NCBI GenBank assembly: GCA_017503785.1 | Contig: JAFVSK010000004.1 | Location: forward strand, 18,572 to 82,571 | From: Clostridia bacterium | GTDB lineage: Bacteria > Bacillota > Clostridia > Oscillospirales > Acutalibacteraceae | Reading direction: 5' to 3' | Length of the DNA stretch: 64,000 nucleotides | Shown: piece after piece, positions 53,752 through 62,567 of the stretch | Numbering within the stretch: position 1 is the stretch's first letter | How the letters are laid out: each line of letters begins with the position of its first letter | Program-made: the position numbers and the translations under genes | Notes under the pieces: generated by a model | Told to the model about the DNA's origin: nothing | The model's database searches: none | What the model saw: the letters and a program-made list of their open reading frames with translations, nothing else

Positions 53752-53931
53752 ATGGATCAATGTGAGCATTGTGCGTATTTCGCGTACGATGACGTTGCCG
53801 AGGAATACGTGTGCGATGCGGTGGGTGCCTTGGATGAGGACGATATGGCGCGGTTTTCCGCAAACCGCAGCAGCACGTGCCCACTGTTTCGGTTTTATGA
53901 CGAGTATAAATTGGTTCAAAAGCAAAACTAA
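53752..53931 (+). CDS. DUF6472-like Cys-rich microprotein
   Basis: 59 residues, MDQCEHCAYFAYDDVAEEYV then CDAVGALDEDDMARFSANRS and STCPLFRFYDEYKLVQKQN. The four cysteines (CEHC, VCD, TCPLF) and the pattern C-x-x-C-x(4)-YD...C...DED-M-x-R-F...CP-x-FR match a small family seen across Clostridia, probably zinc-binding, of unknown function. GGGAGGAATGGTGA precedes the ATG. It is a single-gene unit, too short for default gene callers. Confidence 0.82.
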   Translation: MDQCEHCAYFAYDDVAEEYVCDAVGALDEDDMARFSANRSSTCPLFRFYDEYKLVQKQN

Positions 53932-53958
53932 AAGGACGCCACAAGGCGTCCTTTTTTA
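53932..53958. terminator. Bidirectional terminator of DUF6472 and the AraC gene
   Basis: Stem AAAGGACGCC / GGCGTCCTTT with a 4-nt loop and TTTT runs. It overlaps the end of the microprotein gene. Confidence 0.85.
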
Positions 53959-53972
53959 TTGAATAAAAACGA

Positions 53973-55289
53973 TTATTTCAGCTTTTGTCGATATTGGCGA
54001 GGGGAAACGCCCTGAATTCTGCGAAACAAACGGCTGAAATACAAAGGGTCGTCCAGCCCGAGCAGGTAGGAGATCTCTTGAATGGAGAGGTCGGTGGTTT
54101 CCAACAGGTTGCAGGCTCGGTGTATAAGCACCTTCCGACGGTGCTCCTGCGGCGTATCACCCGTGTACTGCTTGAACAGCGTGATAAAATAGTGCTCACT
54201 GATCCCGCACGTTTTTGCCAGTTCTGCATTGGAGATGGGCCGTTCGGGATAGCGTGCAATGCGGTAGACGATCTCTTTTAACTGCGCACGGTGGTGCCGA
54301 TTGATATCGATGGGTGCTATTTGGCGTTGCAGGTGTGTGAGTAACAACTGCAGATGGGCATTAAGCTCATACTGCTGCATTACCCCATCCTCGGTTACGC
54401 GCAGCATCTCATCGATTCGTTGCGTGAGTGAGCGGGGATTGGCAAGTGGTGTGACACACGCCTCGGTTAAACCACATTCCCCAAACAACACGTCGGCATC
54501 GCTACCGTCAACGGTTAACCAATAATAAAGAGCCTCTGCGTGGGGGTGGCAGCAATAGTGATAGGTGCTGTACGGCGGGAAATACAGCAGGTTCCCCTTT
54601 TCGATAACGGTATCGCCGAGGGATACCGCGCCCGATTCCACGAGGAGCAGATGGTGTTGCGGTTTTGCTTCCAGCACGATATTTTCTACGGGCCGGGGAT
54701 TACTGTCAATGTGCCCAAAGCTGACGGCGCGCAGTTCAATTGAAGGGGCGTAGACCGGCCGCGTGACCACCGAGGGGAGTTTCAGGCAATGGTTGTGGGG
54801 GTTGAGCGGATCTGTCACACGCGCAACACCGAAGGCTTTGCCTTTTTTACCGAAGATCTTTCGCCGCCAGTTTCGATCGTAGATGGGATCGGACAATTGG
54901 GACTCAAAATCGCCGCCGTCCACCAATTGCTGTTCAGGATCATCCGTTTTATATATGCGAAAGTTGTCCACGTAGGTGTCGGCAATCACAGCACCGTTGG
55001 CGTGCTCGGGCCATAACGTTTTATTAAAACTGATGCCGTAATTTTCAAACTGATCTAGCGAGCGCGGTTGGCTCCCAAGTTGAAAGGAAAAGGTGTGCGT
55101 TTTCCAAACAGGGGAGGGCGGAATGTGAACGAGGGCACCCTTTTCCAGTGCATATTCCGAAACGTGCAGTTCCAATTCGCCGCCCAGACAGTCCAGCGTG
55201 CAGCAGTAGGTGCAGTTGGGTTCCAGCCGCAGACCGGCGAAATAGAGATCCATCATGGTGTAATTGGCGGTAACGTATTTTGGGGGCAC
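53973..55289 (-). CDS. AraC-family transcriptional regulator
   Basis: 438 residues starting at GTG 55289 (AAAGGAG upstream; a longer upstream ATG reading runs through the promoter and is rejected). The N-terminal ~330 residues form a sensing region with a cupin-like half (LVESGAVSLGDTVIEKGNLLYFPPYSTY). The C-terminal ~100 residues carry two HTH motifs: ISNAELAKTCGISEHYFITLFKQYTGDTPQEH and LSIQEISYLLGLDDPLYFSRLFRRIQGVSPRQYR. Divergent from the large secreted metallophosphoesterase gene, which it probably controls. Confidence 0.9.
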   Translation of the reverse strand: MPPKYVTANYTMMDLYFAGLRLEPNCTYCCTLDCLGGELELHVSEYALEKGALVHIPPSPVWKTHTFSFQLGSQPRSLDQFENYGISFNKTLWPEHANGAVIADTYVDNFRIYKTDDPEQQLVDGGDFESQLSDPIYDRNWRRKIFGKKGKAFGVARVTDPLNPHNHCLKLPSVVTRPVYAPSIELRAVSFGHIDSNPRPVENIVLEAKPQHHLLLVESGAVSLGDTVIEKGNLLYFPPYSTYHYCCHPHAEALYYWLTVDGSDADVLFGECGLTEACVTPLANPRSLTQRIDEMLRVTEDGVMQQYELNAHLQLLLTHLQRQIAPIDINRHHRAQLKEIVYRIARYPERPISNAELAKTCGISEHYFITLFKQYTGDTPQEHRRKVLIHRACNLLETTDLSIQEISYLLGLDDPLYFSRLFRRIQGVSPRQYRQKLK

Positions 55290-55319
55290 GGCAAGCACTC
55301 CTTTCGGTTTACTACATAT

Positions 55320-55349
55320 AGAATAACTCAAATTCACAATCTTTGTCAA
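55320..55349 (-). promoter_or_regulatory. Promoter of the AraC-family regulator
   Basis: On the minus strand a perfect TTGACA and TATTCT with an 18-nt spacer. Confidence 0.55.
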
Positions 55350-55408
55350 TAAAATCGGAAAATTATCCATGTATTTGGTGCGAGGGCTCTGTTCAATTTT
55401 TACGGTCG

Positions 55409-55436
55409 TTGCTACAATTTAAGTGAAAACTATACT
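55409..55436 (+). promoter_or_regulatory. Promoter of the secreted metallophosphoesterase
   Basis: TTGCTA and TATACT with a 16-nt spacer, about 20 nt before the start codon and divergent from the AraC promoter. Confidence 0.5.
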
Positions 55437-55460
55437 GTTACGTGTCAAGGAGGATCATGT

Positions 55461-58400
55461 ATGAACAGAAACCGTATTGTATCGTGGGTGCTTGCACTGA
55501 CCTTGTTGCTTTCCTGCGCCTTGTCCGGCTTGGCATTGCCGGTGGCGGCGGAAACGGGCGGCACGCTGGTCAAACTCGAGGATTTCGAGGGTGACACCAC
55601 CTGGAGCGGCATTTCGGGGTGGACCGCCAAGGGTGAAGTGACCGCAGACCCCTTGAATGCCGATAATAAGGTGCTGAAGTTGACGACGGCGGCATCAAGC
55701 ACCTATAACGGCACCAAAATCAGCTTGACCAAGGGTGTCGTTTATGCGCTGAGTATGGATTTTTATGGTGGCACGGGTATCAAACTGGTGTTTAACCAGT
55801 CGGATAAAAAGATTTATGGTGCTTCGACGATGTCGGTCAGCGCCGCGAGCGAGTGGAAAACGGTGACGTATTTCTTTGTGACTACCGCTTCTTCCGTGTT
55901 TGATAAGTATATGATGCATCTAACCGCGCCGGTCGGCACCTGCATCGACAACGTCACGCTGGTGAATCTGGGCAGTAAGGGCGATATTTACAACTTGGAA
56001 GACGGCCTACTGCCAGGCGGCGATTTTGAATGGCCCAATACCAGCCCGTGGAACAAGTTTACGAGCACCACACCTGTGGTGGACGATCCCACCGGAGCGG
56101 ACAACCGCGTGCTGCAGATTCCGAGTACCTATACGTCTACCTCTGCCAAGTTTTATCAACAGATTTTAGGCTTGGAGGCAAACACCGCTTACGAGTTGTC
56201 GGTGGACGTGTACGGCGATAAGATCTGGGCGTATCTGAACAGTGCGAAGGGTATTTCCTCCGGTGCCGGCTGGATCAAACTGTCGGCAGGCGGCAATGCG
56301 TGGAAAACCGTAAAACACACATTTACCACCGGTGCCAGTGTTACCAATGACGCATCCATGTTTGGCCTGGGTTTACTATCCGGCAACAGCACAGCAGGTA
56401 TCTACATTGATAACGTGCGAATTCAGGAAAAAGTTACGACTGCCGAGGCGATTATTTTAGATAAAACAAGCCTGACCATGGTGCTTGGTGACGAACCTGT
56501 CACGCTGACGGCGACACCGTCGCCCGCAGAGACACCGTTCCCCGAGGAGGTCGTGTGGAGTTCTGACGATGAAACGGTGGCCAAGGTGACAAACGGCGTG
56601 GTGACGGCGGTCGGCGTGGGTACGGCGACCATCACCGCGACGGCGGGAACGCTGACGGCCACCTGCCGCGTGACGGTGGAGGAACTGACGACGCTGACGG
56701 CCGACACGGTCGACGGCGGCAGTATCACGTTCGATGCCGCGCGGGTGAAGGCGGGCACGGTCGTGACGGTGACGGCACAGCCTGCGGACGGGTACGTGAT
56801 GAAGCCCGGCTCGCTGAAATACGTAACGGAGGAGGGTGACGAGGTCACCATCCTCAACCAAAGTCTGACCGACACGACCTTCGGCGGCGGTACGGGGTAT
56901 ACCTTTGAGTTCACTGCCCCCGAAGAGGACGTGACGGTGACGGCGACGTTCCTGCCTGCCGAGGAGACCTCTTTTGCGGCGGACACCGTCGGTACCTCGC
57001 TGCACATTGCGGGAAGCGGTGAGTGCGACGGCATCCGTTTCCTCACGCGTCTGAATCTGGCGACGACATTCGACCCTAATGCTGCCGCGTTGATGGTTAC
57101 GTATGACGGTGTGGAATATGAAATCGTAGAGCTTGGTTCCTTGCTGAAACGGTATGAGGAAGGCATTGAGCTGACGATGGACAACAAGAGGTGGCAGTCG
57201 AAGACCTACGTTAAGGGCGACGATATGCTGCTGGTTGACTATACCGATTCGTACATTGATTTTACCGTCGTCATGATGAAGGGTGAGGGCCTTTCGAACG
57301 ATACATTTAAGGGCCGTCGGTATACCGCGCGCGGTTACGCCGTTTTGGAGGATGCGAACGGCGTGCAAAAGACGGTGCTGTGTGACACGCAGTTGACAAG
57401 CAGTGTGAACGACGTGCTGGCAGGGCCGATGGGTGATGCGTATTTCACGCCGATCATGCGCTTTGCCGTGACGGGCGACGTGCATCTGCGCACCACCACC
57501 AACGATCTGCAGAGCAAGGAGCGCTTGGCGCAGCTCTATGAAACCGCGTACGCGTACAGTGAATCGCAAACGACATACGATAAACTCGACGGTATTTTCT
57601 TCGTGGGCGATAACACGCAGAACGGCTCCGAAGCCGAGCAGACCTATTTCTTTGATTATCTGAAAAACAACACCAAAGAGGGTACGGTTGCCCAAACGGT
57701 GATGGGTAACCACGAATTCTATGCGACGGGATACTATACCGACGAATCCTTCGCGCAGGCGCCGCTGAACTTTATGCAGTACAGCGGCTATGAAGCGGTG
57801 GATAATCACCTGGTGATCGGTGGGTATCATTTCCTGTTCCTGTCGATGGACAGATACAATAAGTCGGGCTCGGATTTCTTTAGCCCCGACAAGATCGCGT
57901 GGCTGAAGCAGGAACTGGATATTGCCGTGGCGGACACGCCTGACAAGCCGATCTTCGTGTTCCAGCACGAAGCACCGCTGAATACGATGAAGCTGTCCGG
58001 TACCACTATGGGTGATGCCGATCTGAAAACGCTGCTGGACAATTATCCGCAGGTCATTGATTTCTCGGGTCATACCCACGGCACGATGAGTGACCCGCGC
58101 ACCATTTGGCAGGACACGTTTACGGCGTTGCAAACCGGTTCTCTGTGCTATTTGAATGTTCCTCTGATGGGGAAATCCTCCTGGGCAAAAGAGATCGACG
58201 ATGAAGGTAACTGGACAACGGGTGATATTGAAGATGCCGTGCGCAACGGTGGTATGTACTATATCGTCGAGGTGGACGCCAACGATACGGTGCGTATTTT
58301 AACCTACAATCTGTTCACGAACAGTCTGTGGGGCGAGCCGTATATCATTGATTCCTTTGATCCTGCAAATTTCAAGTATACCGATGCCCGCGCGCAGAAG

Positions 58401-59369
58401 GCAGTGACGCCGACCTTCCCGAAGGGTGCTTCGCTGACAGCGAAGTCGGTCTCCTCGAAAAACCTCGTGGTGACCATTCCGCAGGCGGAACAATGCAAGG
58501 ACGTGGTGCAAAGCTACCGCGTTGAGGTGTACAAGGGCGACACGCTCGTGACGACGGATTATCGCACCTCGTTTGCACATTACGGTGATGCGGCACCCGA
58601 AACGGTGCTGTCGTATATCAGCGGGCTGGAGCCCGGTGCAGAGTACACGGTGAAGGTGTTTGCCACGACCTCGTGGAGTGTGGACAGCGAGCCGCTGACA
58701 CTGACGGTGACGATTGCTGACGACAGCGGGGAGACCGCCGCAGACGTGCTGGACGTGGAGTTCCGTGAGGACGGAACGGCGGTCAATGCCGCCACGGGTC
58801 GAGAACTGGCAATCCACGGCGCGCCGACGGTAGTTTACGACGAAACGCTGGGGCGGTATATTGCCTCGTTTGACGGCGTGGATGACGGCTATTCGTTTGG
58901 CGGTATCACCAACTGGTACGATGAACTCGGCACGTCTTTCACACTGGAAACGTACGTGCAGTTGAAGAAACCGTCGAGTGGTTACGTGGATATTCTGTCC
59001 AACCAACAAGCAGGCGGATTTGGCTTTGAATACACGAGCGCCGGCAAACTCTTGTTCTATTGCAACGTGAATTCTGCCTATGCCAAACCCTCCACCACGA
59101 TCGCCGATGGGCAATGGGTACACTTGACCGGCACGTTCGACGGCAGTACGGTAAAACTCTACGTCAACGGCACGCTGGTTGCATCAGAAACCAAAGCCGG
59201 CACGTTAACGGCGCCGCCGTATTCGGCGCAGTTTGTGTGCGTCGGCGCGGATTCGGGCGAGCAACAGTTGGCATCCTTCTTCGGCGGCAAGATCGCGACC
59301 GCCAAGCTCTACTCGGAGGCGTTGACCGCCGACGAGGTCGCGGCAGCGTATGCTGAAATAGCACAATAA
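55461..59369 (+). CDS. Large secreted metallophosphoesterase with Ig-like, Fn3 and LamG modules
   Basis: Exported multidomain enzyme of 1302 residues. Signal peptide about 1-31 (WVLALTLLLSCALSGLALPVAA). Two carbohydrate-binding-like beta modules follow (about 34-180, 181-327), then a Big_2-type Ig domain (ILDKTSLTMVLGDEPVTLTATP), an InlB-type repeat (LTADTVDGGSITFDAARVKAG) and a linking domain (about 495-665). The calcineurin-like phosphoesterase (about 670-960) has GDVH, GDN, GNHEFY, FQHEAP and SGHTHG metal ligands. A fibronectin-III-like module (about 985-1085) and a LamG/concanavalin module (about 1095-1302; SFTLETYVQLKKP, GQWVHLTGTFDGSTVKLYVN) end it. No LPxTG or surface anchor is seen, so it is probably released or bound to glycans. 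Confidence 0.88.
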   Translation: MNRNRIVSWVLALTLLLSCALSGLALPVAAETGGTLVKLEDFEGDTTWSGISGWTAKGEVTADPLNADNKVLKLTTAASSTYNGTKISLTKGVVYALSMDFYGGTGIKLVFNQSDKKIYGASTMSVSAASEWKTVTYFFVTTASSVFDKYMMHLTAPVGTCIDNVTLVNLGSKGDIYNLEDGLLPGGDFEWPNTSPWNKFTSTTPVVDDPTGADNRVLQIPSTYTSTSAKFYQQILGLEANTAYELSVDVYGDKIWAYLNSAKGISSGAGWIKLSAGGNAWKTVKHTFTTGASVTNDASMFGLGLLSGNSTAGIYIDNVRIQEKVTTAEAIILDKTSLTMVLGDEPVTLTATPSPAETPFPEEVVWSSDDETVAKVTNGVVTAVGVGTATITATAGTLTATCRVTVEELTTLTADTVDGGSITFDAARVKAGTVVTVTAQPADGYVMKPGSLKYVTEEGDEVTILNQSLTDTTFGGGTGYTFEFTAPEEDVTVTATFLPAEETSFAADTVGTSLHIAGSGECDGIRFLTRLNLATTFDPNAAALMVTYDGVEYEIVELGSLLKRYEEGIELTMDNKRWQSKTYVKGDDMLLVDYTDSYIDFTVVMMKGEGLSNDTFKGRRYTARGYAVLEDANGVQKTVLCDTQLTSSVNDVLAGPMGDAYFTPIMRFAVTGDVHLRTTTNDLQSKERLAQLYETAYAYSESQTTYDKLDGIFFVGDNTQNGSEAEQTYFFDYLKNNTKEGTVAQTVMGNHEFYATGYYTDESFAQAPLNFMQYSGYEAVDNHLVIGGYHFLFLSMDRYNKSGSDFFSPDKIAWLKQELDIAVADTPDKPIFVFQHEAPLNTMKLSGTTMGDADLKTLLDNYPQVIDFSGHTHGTMSDPRTIWQDTFTALQTGSLCYLNVPLMGKSSWAKEIDDEGNWTTGDIEDAVRNGGMYYIVEVDANDTVRILTYNLFTNSLWGEPYIIDSFDPANFKYTDARAQKAVTPTFPKGASLTAKSVSSKNLVVTIPQAEQCKDVVQSYRVEVYKGDTLVTTDYRTSFAHYGDAAPETVLSYISGLEPGAEYTVKVFATTSWSVDSEPLTLTVTIADDSGETAADVLDVEFREDGTAVNAATGRELAIHGAPTVVYDETLGRYIASFDGVDDGYSFGGITNWYDELGTSFTLETYVQLKKPSSGYVDILSNQQAGGFGFEYTSAGKLLFYCNVNSAYAKPSTTIADGQWVHLTGTFDGSTVKLYVNGTLVASETKAGTLTAPPYSAQFVCVGADSGEQQLASFFGGKIATAKLYSEALTADEVAAAYAEIAQ

Positions 59370-59389
59370 CGAAGCGAGGTTGTGACGAA

Positions 59390-59503
59390 ATGAAACGATA
59401 TACAAAACCATTTTTGGAAGTGCTGGAGCTGACGGCTGACGAAGCGCTTGCCGCTGTTGTTCAAAGCGAACCTACCGTGGAGGATGACGACCTGAGCGTG
59501 TGA
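59390..59503 (+). CDS. 37-residue acidic peptide, MKRYTKPFLEV family
   Basis: MKRYTKPFLEVLELTADEAL then AAVVQSEPTVEDDDLSV, 20 nt after the metallophosphoesterase stop, with GAGGTTGTGACG before the ATG. Short peptides with a basic MK(R/K)Y.KP start and an acidic tail follow secreted or glycan-related genes in many Clostridia. They resemble RiPP precursors in shape (leader-like start, variable tail), but no maturation enzyme is nearby. Function unknown. Confidence 0.6.
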   Translation: MKRYTKPFLEVLELTADEALAAVVQSEPTVEDDDLSV

Positions 59504-59553
59504 GCGGGTTTTGATTGATTTTTCGAGGAATTATACAAATTAGCAAAGAAAAT

Positions 59554-59597
59554 GCGGCGGACACCTTTAAAACAAGGTGCCCGCCGCAATTATTTTT
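59554..59597 (+). terminator. Intrinsic terminator of the metallophosphoesterase unit
   Basis: Imperfect stem GCGGCGGACACCTT / AAGGTGCCCGCCGC with TTATTTTT following. Confidence 0.8.
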
Positions 59598-59616
59598 GTG
59601 AAATCACCAAAAAGGT

Positions 59617-59645
59617 TTGACCTTTTTACGATTGTTTGATACAAT
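59617..59645 (+). promoter_or_regulatory. Promoter of the NSS transporter gene
   Basis: TTGACC and TACAAT with a 17-nt spacer. Confidence 0.5.
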
Positions 59646-59675
59646 AACAAAGAGTCAAAAAAGAGGTGTTTTATT

Positions 59676-61031
59676 ATGAGTGAGAACAGAAGCAGTTTTA
59701 CCGGTAAAATCGGTTTTGTGCTGGCGGCAGCGGGTTCGGCTGTCGGTTTGGGTAATATTTGGCGGTTTCCGTATTTAGCGGCCAAGTACGGCGGCGGTAT
59801 TTTCCTGCTGGTTTATGTGATTTTGGCCGTCACGTTGGGCTTTGCGCTCATGTGTGCCGAGATCGCTATCGGCCGCAAAACGGGGAAGAGCGCCATTGGT
59901 GCGTTCAGCTCCCTAAACAAGAAATATGGATTTATTGGTTGGCTGGCAGCGGTTGTTCCGGTAATCATTCTGCCGTATTATTCGGTGATCGGCGGTTGGG
60001 TTACCAAGTATTTTGCTGTGTTCATTTCCGGTGGTGCTTCTGCCAGCGCGGCCGAAGGCTATTTTGAAAGTTTTATCGGAAGTACGTTCGAGCCACTAGG
60101 CTGGTTTTTGCTGTTCCTCGGACTGACGGCGCTGGTCGTGCTGTTCGGCGTGGAAAAGGGTATTGAAAAGGTCAGCAAGGTTATGATGCCGCTGCTGGTG
60201 GTCCTTACCTTATTTATAGCGATCTACGTTATGTGTATGCCGGGTGCTTTGAGCGGTGTAGCGTATTACCTGACCCCCGATTTCTCGAAATTCTCGGCGA
60301 CAACGGTTTTGGCGGCAATGGGACAGCTGTTCTATTCCATGTCGATCGCGATGGGTATTATGATCACCTACGGTTCCTACATGAAGAAGGATATTCGCTT
60401 GGAATCCTCGGTGCATCAAATTGAGATCTTTGATACCGGTATTGCGTTTCTTGCCGGTTTGATGATCGTGCCCGCCGTGTTTTCTTTCTCCGGCGGTGAT
60501 GAAGCGGCGCTCGGTAAAGGCCCCGGCTTAATGTTTGTGACTCTGCCGAAGGTGTTTGAATCCATGCCCGGCGGCACCATTATCGGCGCCGTGTTTTTCC
60601 TGCTGGTATTCTTTGCGGCACTCACATCGTCGATCTCCTTGATGGAGACCATCGTATCGCTGCTGCAGGATAAGCTGGGGTTGAGCCGCCGCAAGGCTTG
60701 CCTTGTTGTATTTGCGGGCAGCTTGCTGCTGGGCTTGCCCTCCTCGTTGGGCTTTGGTGTGTTGAGCAACATTACCGTTGCAGGGCTTACCTTCCTCGAT
60801 ATGTTCGATTTTATCAGCAACAGCGTGCTGATGCCGATCGTGGCATTGCTCACTTGCATTTTTGTCGGTTATGTGCTCAAACCGAAGGCGCTTATCGACG
60901 AAATGGAGATCGGCGGTAAGTTCTCAAGCAAGCGGTTGTTTACCGTTGTTATTAAATACATCGCACCGATCTGCATTGTGTTGATTTTGATCTCGTCCGT
61001 GTTGGATGGACTGGGCATTGTGAAGATCTAA
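59676..61031 (+). CDS. Sodium-dependent transporter (NSS family)
   Basis: Na+-coupled amino-acid/small-molecule symporter of the LeuT fold. 451 residues with about 11 helices, the bacterial NSS size. Conserved GFVLAAAGSAVGLGNIWRFPYLAAKYGGGIF (TM1, with unwound GN segment and the substrate/Na1 site) is at 12-42. TM3 and TM6-8 follow (SMSIAMGIMITYGSYMKKD; LFFAALTSSISLMET-type VFFAALTSSISLMETIV). The substrate cannot be inferred. The transcript is monocistronic. Confidence 0.92.
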   Translation: MSENRSSFTGKIGFVLAAAGSAVGLGNIWRFPYLAAKYGGGIFLLVYVILAVTLGFALMCAEIAIGRKTGKSAIGAFSSLNKKYGFIGWLAAVVPVIILPYYSVIGGWVTKYFAVFISGGASASAAEGYFESFIGSTFEPLGWFLLFLGLTALVVLFGVEKGIEKVSKVMMPLLVVLTLFIAIYVMCMPGALSGVAYYLTPDFSKFSATTVLAAMGQLFYSMSIAMGIMITYGSYMKKDIRLESSVHQIEIFDTGIAFLAGLMIVPAVFSFSGGDEAALGKGPGLMFVTLPKVFESMPGGTIIGAVFFLLVFFAALTSSISLMETIVSLLQDKLGLSRRKACLVVFAGSLLLGLPSSLGFGVLSNITVAGLTFLDMFDFISNSVLMPIVALLTCIFVGYVLKPKALIDEMEIGGKFSSKRLFTVVIKYIAPICIVLILISSVLDGLGIVKI

Positions 61032-61036
61032 AATGA

Positions 61037-61066
61037 AATCCCTCGTCTTGTGACGGGGGATTTTTT
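61037..61066 (+). terminator. Intrinsic terminator of the NSS gene
   Basis: Stem AATCCCTCGTC / GACGGGGGATT (with wobble) followed by TTTT. Confidence 0.8.
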
Positions 61067-61074
61067 GCGCGAGG

Positions 61075-61103
61075 TTGCAAAACAGGGGCGAGTATGCTAT
61101 GAT
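61075..61103 (+). promoter_or_regulatory. Promoter of the DMT transporter gene
   Basis: TTGCAA and TATGAT with a 17-nt spacer. Confidence 0.5.
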
Positions 61104-61143
61104 ACGATAATGGCAAAGGATCGAGGGCTGTTTTGGAGGGATA

Positions 61144-62043
61144 ATGATGGCAGATGCAAGGACGAAAGCGGTGCTTGCCGGTGCACTGGGCAATGTGATT
61201 TGGGGCTTTAGCTTTTTATTTATTAAGATCGCGTTACGAGCGGTGCCCGATCCGAATGTGTTGCTTGCGCATCGGTTCACACTATCTACGTTGCTGATGC
61301 TGGGCATGATGCTGGCGGGCAAGGGGCGTTTGTCGTTCAAGGGCAAGAATTGGCGTCCTGTTGTGCTGCTTCTCACAATGCAGCTTACCTATTACTTGTT
61401 TGAAAGCTATGGTATTCTCTATACCAACTCCCTTGTTGCGGGCTTGGTGCTGGCCTTGGTTCCCATTGTGACGATCGGCACGGGCGCATTGCTCCTCAAG
61501 GAATATCCCACGCGCCGCCAAGCATTATTTTGCATTATGCCCGTTATCGGTGTTATTTTGATGACCATCTCCGGCAAAGAGCTGGGCGCGATCACGTGGA
61601 TCGGTATGCTGTTCTTAGTATTAACACTGTTGTCGTCGGCGTTGTATAAAACGGCCAGCCGCAAAGCAGCAGCGGAGTTTGATCCGTTTGAACGCACGTT
61701 TATGGTGCTTGCCATTTCGGCGGTGTTTTTCTCCTGTATGGGTATCGGTGCCGTAAAAGGCGATATGGTTGCCTTTTTCGCACCGTTTACCGACTGGACA
61801 TACGTACTTGCCGTGTTGGCACTTAGTGTTTTTTGCTCGATCGTTGCCGGCATTTTGGTGAATTATGCCACCAGCCACATGTCGGTGTTTAAGGTGTCCT
61901 CGTTTGGCTCGTTATCCACCCTGTGTTCAACGTTTGCAGGGGTGTTCATTTTGCACGAGCCGGCAAACTGGATGTTGTTCCTAGGCGGCGCGTTGATCAT
62001 CGTGGGCATTTGGCAAGTAACACGAAGCGGTAAAAAAGACTAA
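61144..62043 (+). CDS. DMT-superfamily permease (EamA-type exporter)
   Basis: 299 residues with ten predicted helices in two EamA halves (each about 145 residues). Features are GALGNVIWGFSFLFIKIALRAVPDPNVLLAHRFTLSTL (first half) and an EamA repeat later (AGILVNYATSHMSVFKVSSFGSLSTLCSTFAGVFILHEP). Such proteins export amino acids or metabolites; the substrate is unknown. The start is the ATG at 61144 or the next codon but one. Confidence 0.88.
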   Translation: MMADARTKAVLAGALGNVIWGFSFLFIKIALRAVPDPNVLLAHRFTLSTLLMLGMMLAGKGRLSFKGKNWRPVVLLLTMQLTYYLFESYGILYTNSLVAGLVLALVPIVTIGTGALLLKEYPTRRQALFCIMPVIGVILMTISGKELGAITWIGMLFLVLTLLSSALYKTASRKAAAEFDPFERTFMVLAISAVFFSCMGIGAVKGDMVAFFAPFTDWTYVLAVLALSVFCSIVAGILVNYATSHMSVFKVSSFGSLSTLCSTFAGVFILHEPANWMLFLGGALIIVGIWQVTRSGKKD

Positions 62044-62047
62044 ACGA

Positions 62048-62075
62048 AACACCCCCGACAACCGTCGGGGGTGTT
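62048..62075. terminator. Terminator shared by the DMT and Nudix genes
   Basis: A 12-bp perfect stem AACACCCCCGAC / GTCGGGGGTGTT lies between the convergent stop codons; T-runs are short on both sides. Confidence 0.75.
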
Positions 62076-62080
62076 GTTGG

Positions 62081-62554
62081 TTAGGGTAGTGCTTTTCCGT
62101 TAAGTATGGCACTGACCAGGGTTTCGTTGGCATCGTATTCCAGTTTAAGCGAGAAAAAGGGAAGGTCTTGCTGCAAAAGCTCTAAAAAGATGCGGTCGCC
62201 CTCCCACGTGGGCAGGGTGGGAACCACGGCGTTGTCCACCCATTCGAGGGTGCCCTCGTCGCAGTCCTTGAGCGTGCCGATAAAGCCGTCTGCTGTGAAC
62301 AGGTGCATCAGCTCGGTCTCCCACACGGCAGACACAAAGGTGACGATGCCGCGATAGCGGTAGGAGGTGAGCGTGAGGCCCGTTTCCTCCCGTACCTCTC
62401 GCAGCAGGCATTCCTCGGGGCTTTCCTTATCCTCGAATTTGCCGCCGACGCCGATCCATTTGTCGTGGTTGAGGTCGTTTTCTTTTTTTACCCGATGCAG
62501 CAGCAGTGTTTGCCCGCGGCTGTTTTGAATGTAGCACAACGTGGTGTTTTTCAT
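62081..62554 (-). CDS. Nudix hydrolase, 8-oxo-dGTP diphosphatase-like
   Basis: 157 residues from ATG 62554 (AAAAGAGGA upstream; a longer reading starts in the next gene and is rejected). The Nudix box is complete: GGKFEDKESPEECLLREVREETGL. MKNTTLCYIQNSRGQTLLLHRVKKENDLNHDKWIGVGGKF at the start resembles MutT/8-oxo-dGTPase-type sanitising enzymes. The C-terminal ~60 residues hold an acidic strand and PTWEGDRIFLELL. It ends the PHP-Nudix pair. Confidence 0.9.
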   Translation of the reverse strand: MKNTTLCYIQNSRGQTLLLHRVKKENDLNHDKWIGVGGKFEDKESPEECLLREVREETGLTLTSYRYRGIVTFVSAVWETELMHLFTADGFIGTLKDCDEGTLEWVDNAVVPTLPTWEGDRIFLELLQQDLPFFSLKLEYDANETLVSAILNGKALP

Positions 62555-62567
62555 TGAAATCCTCTTT

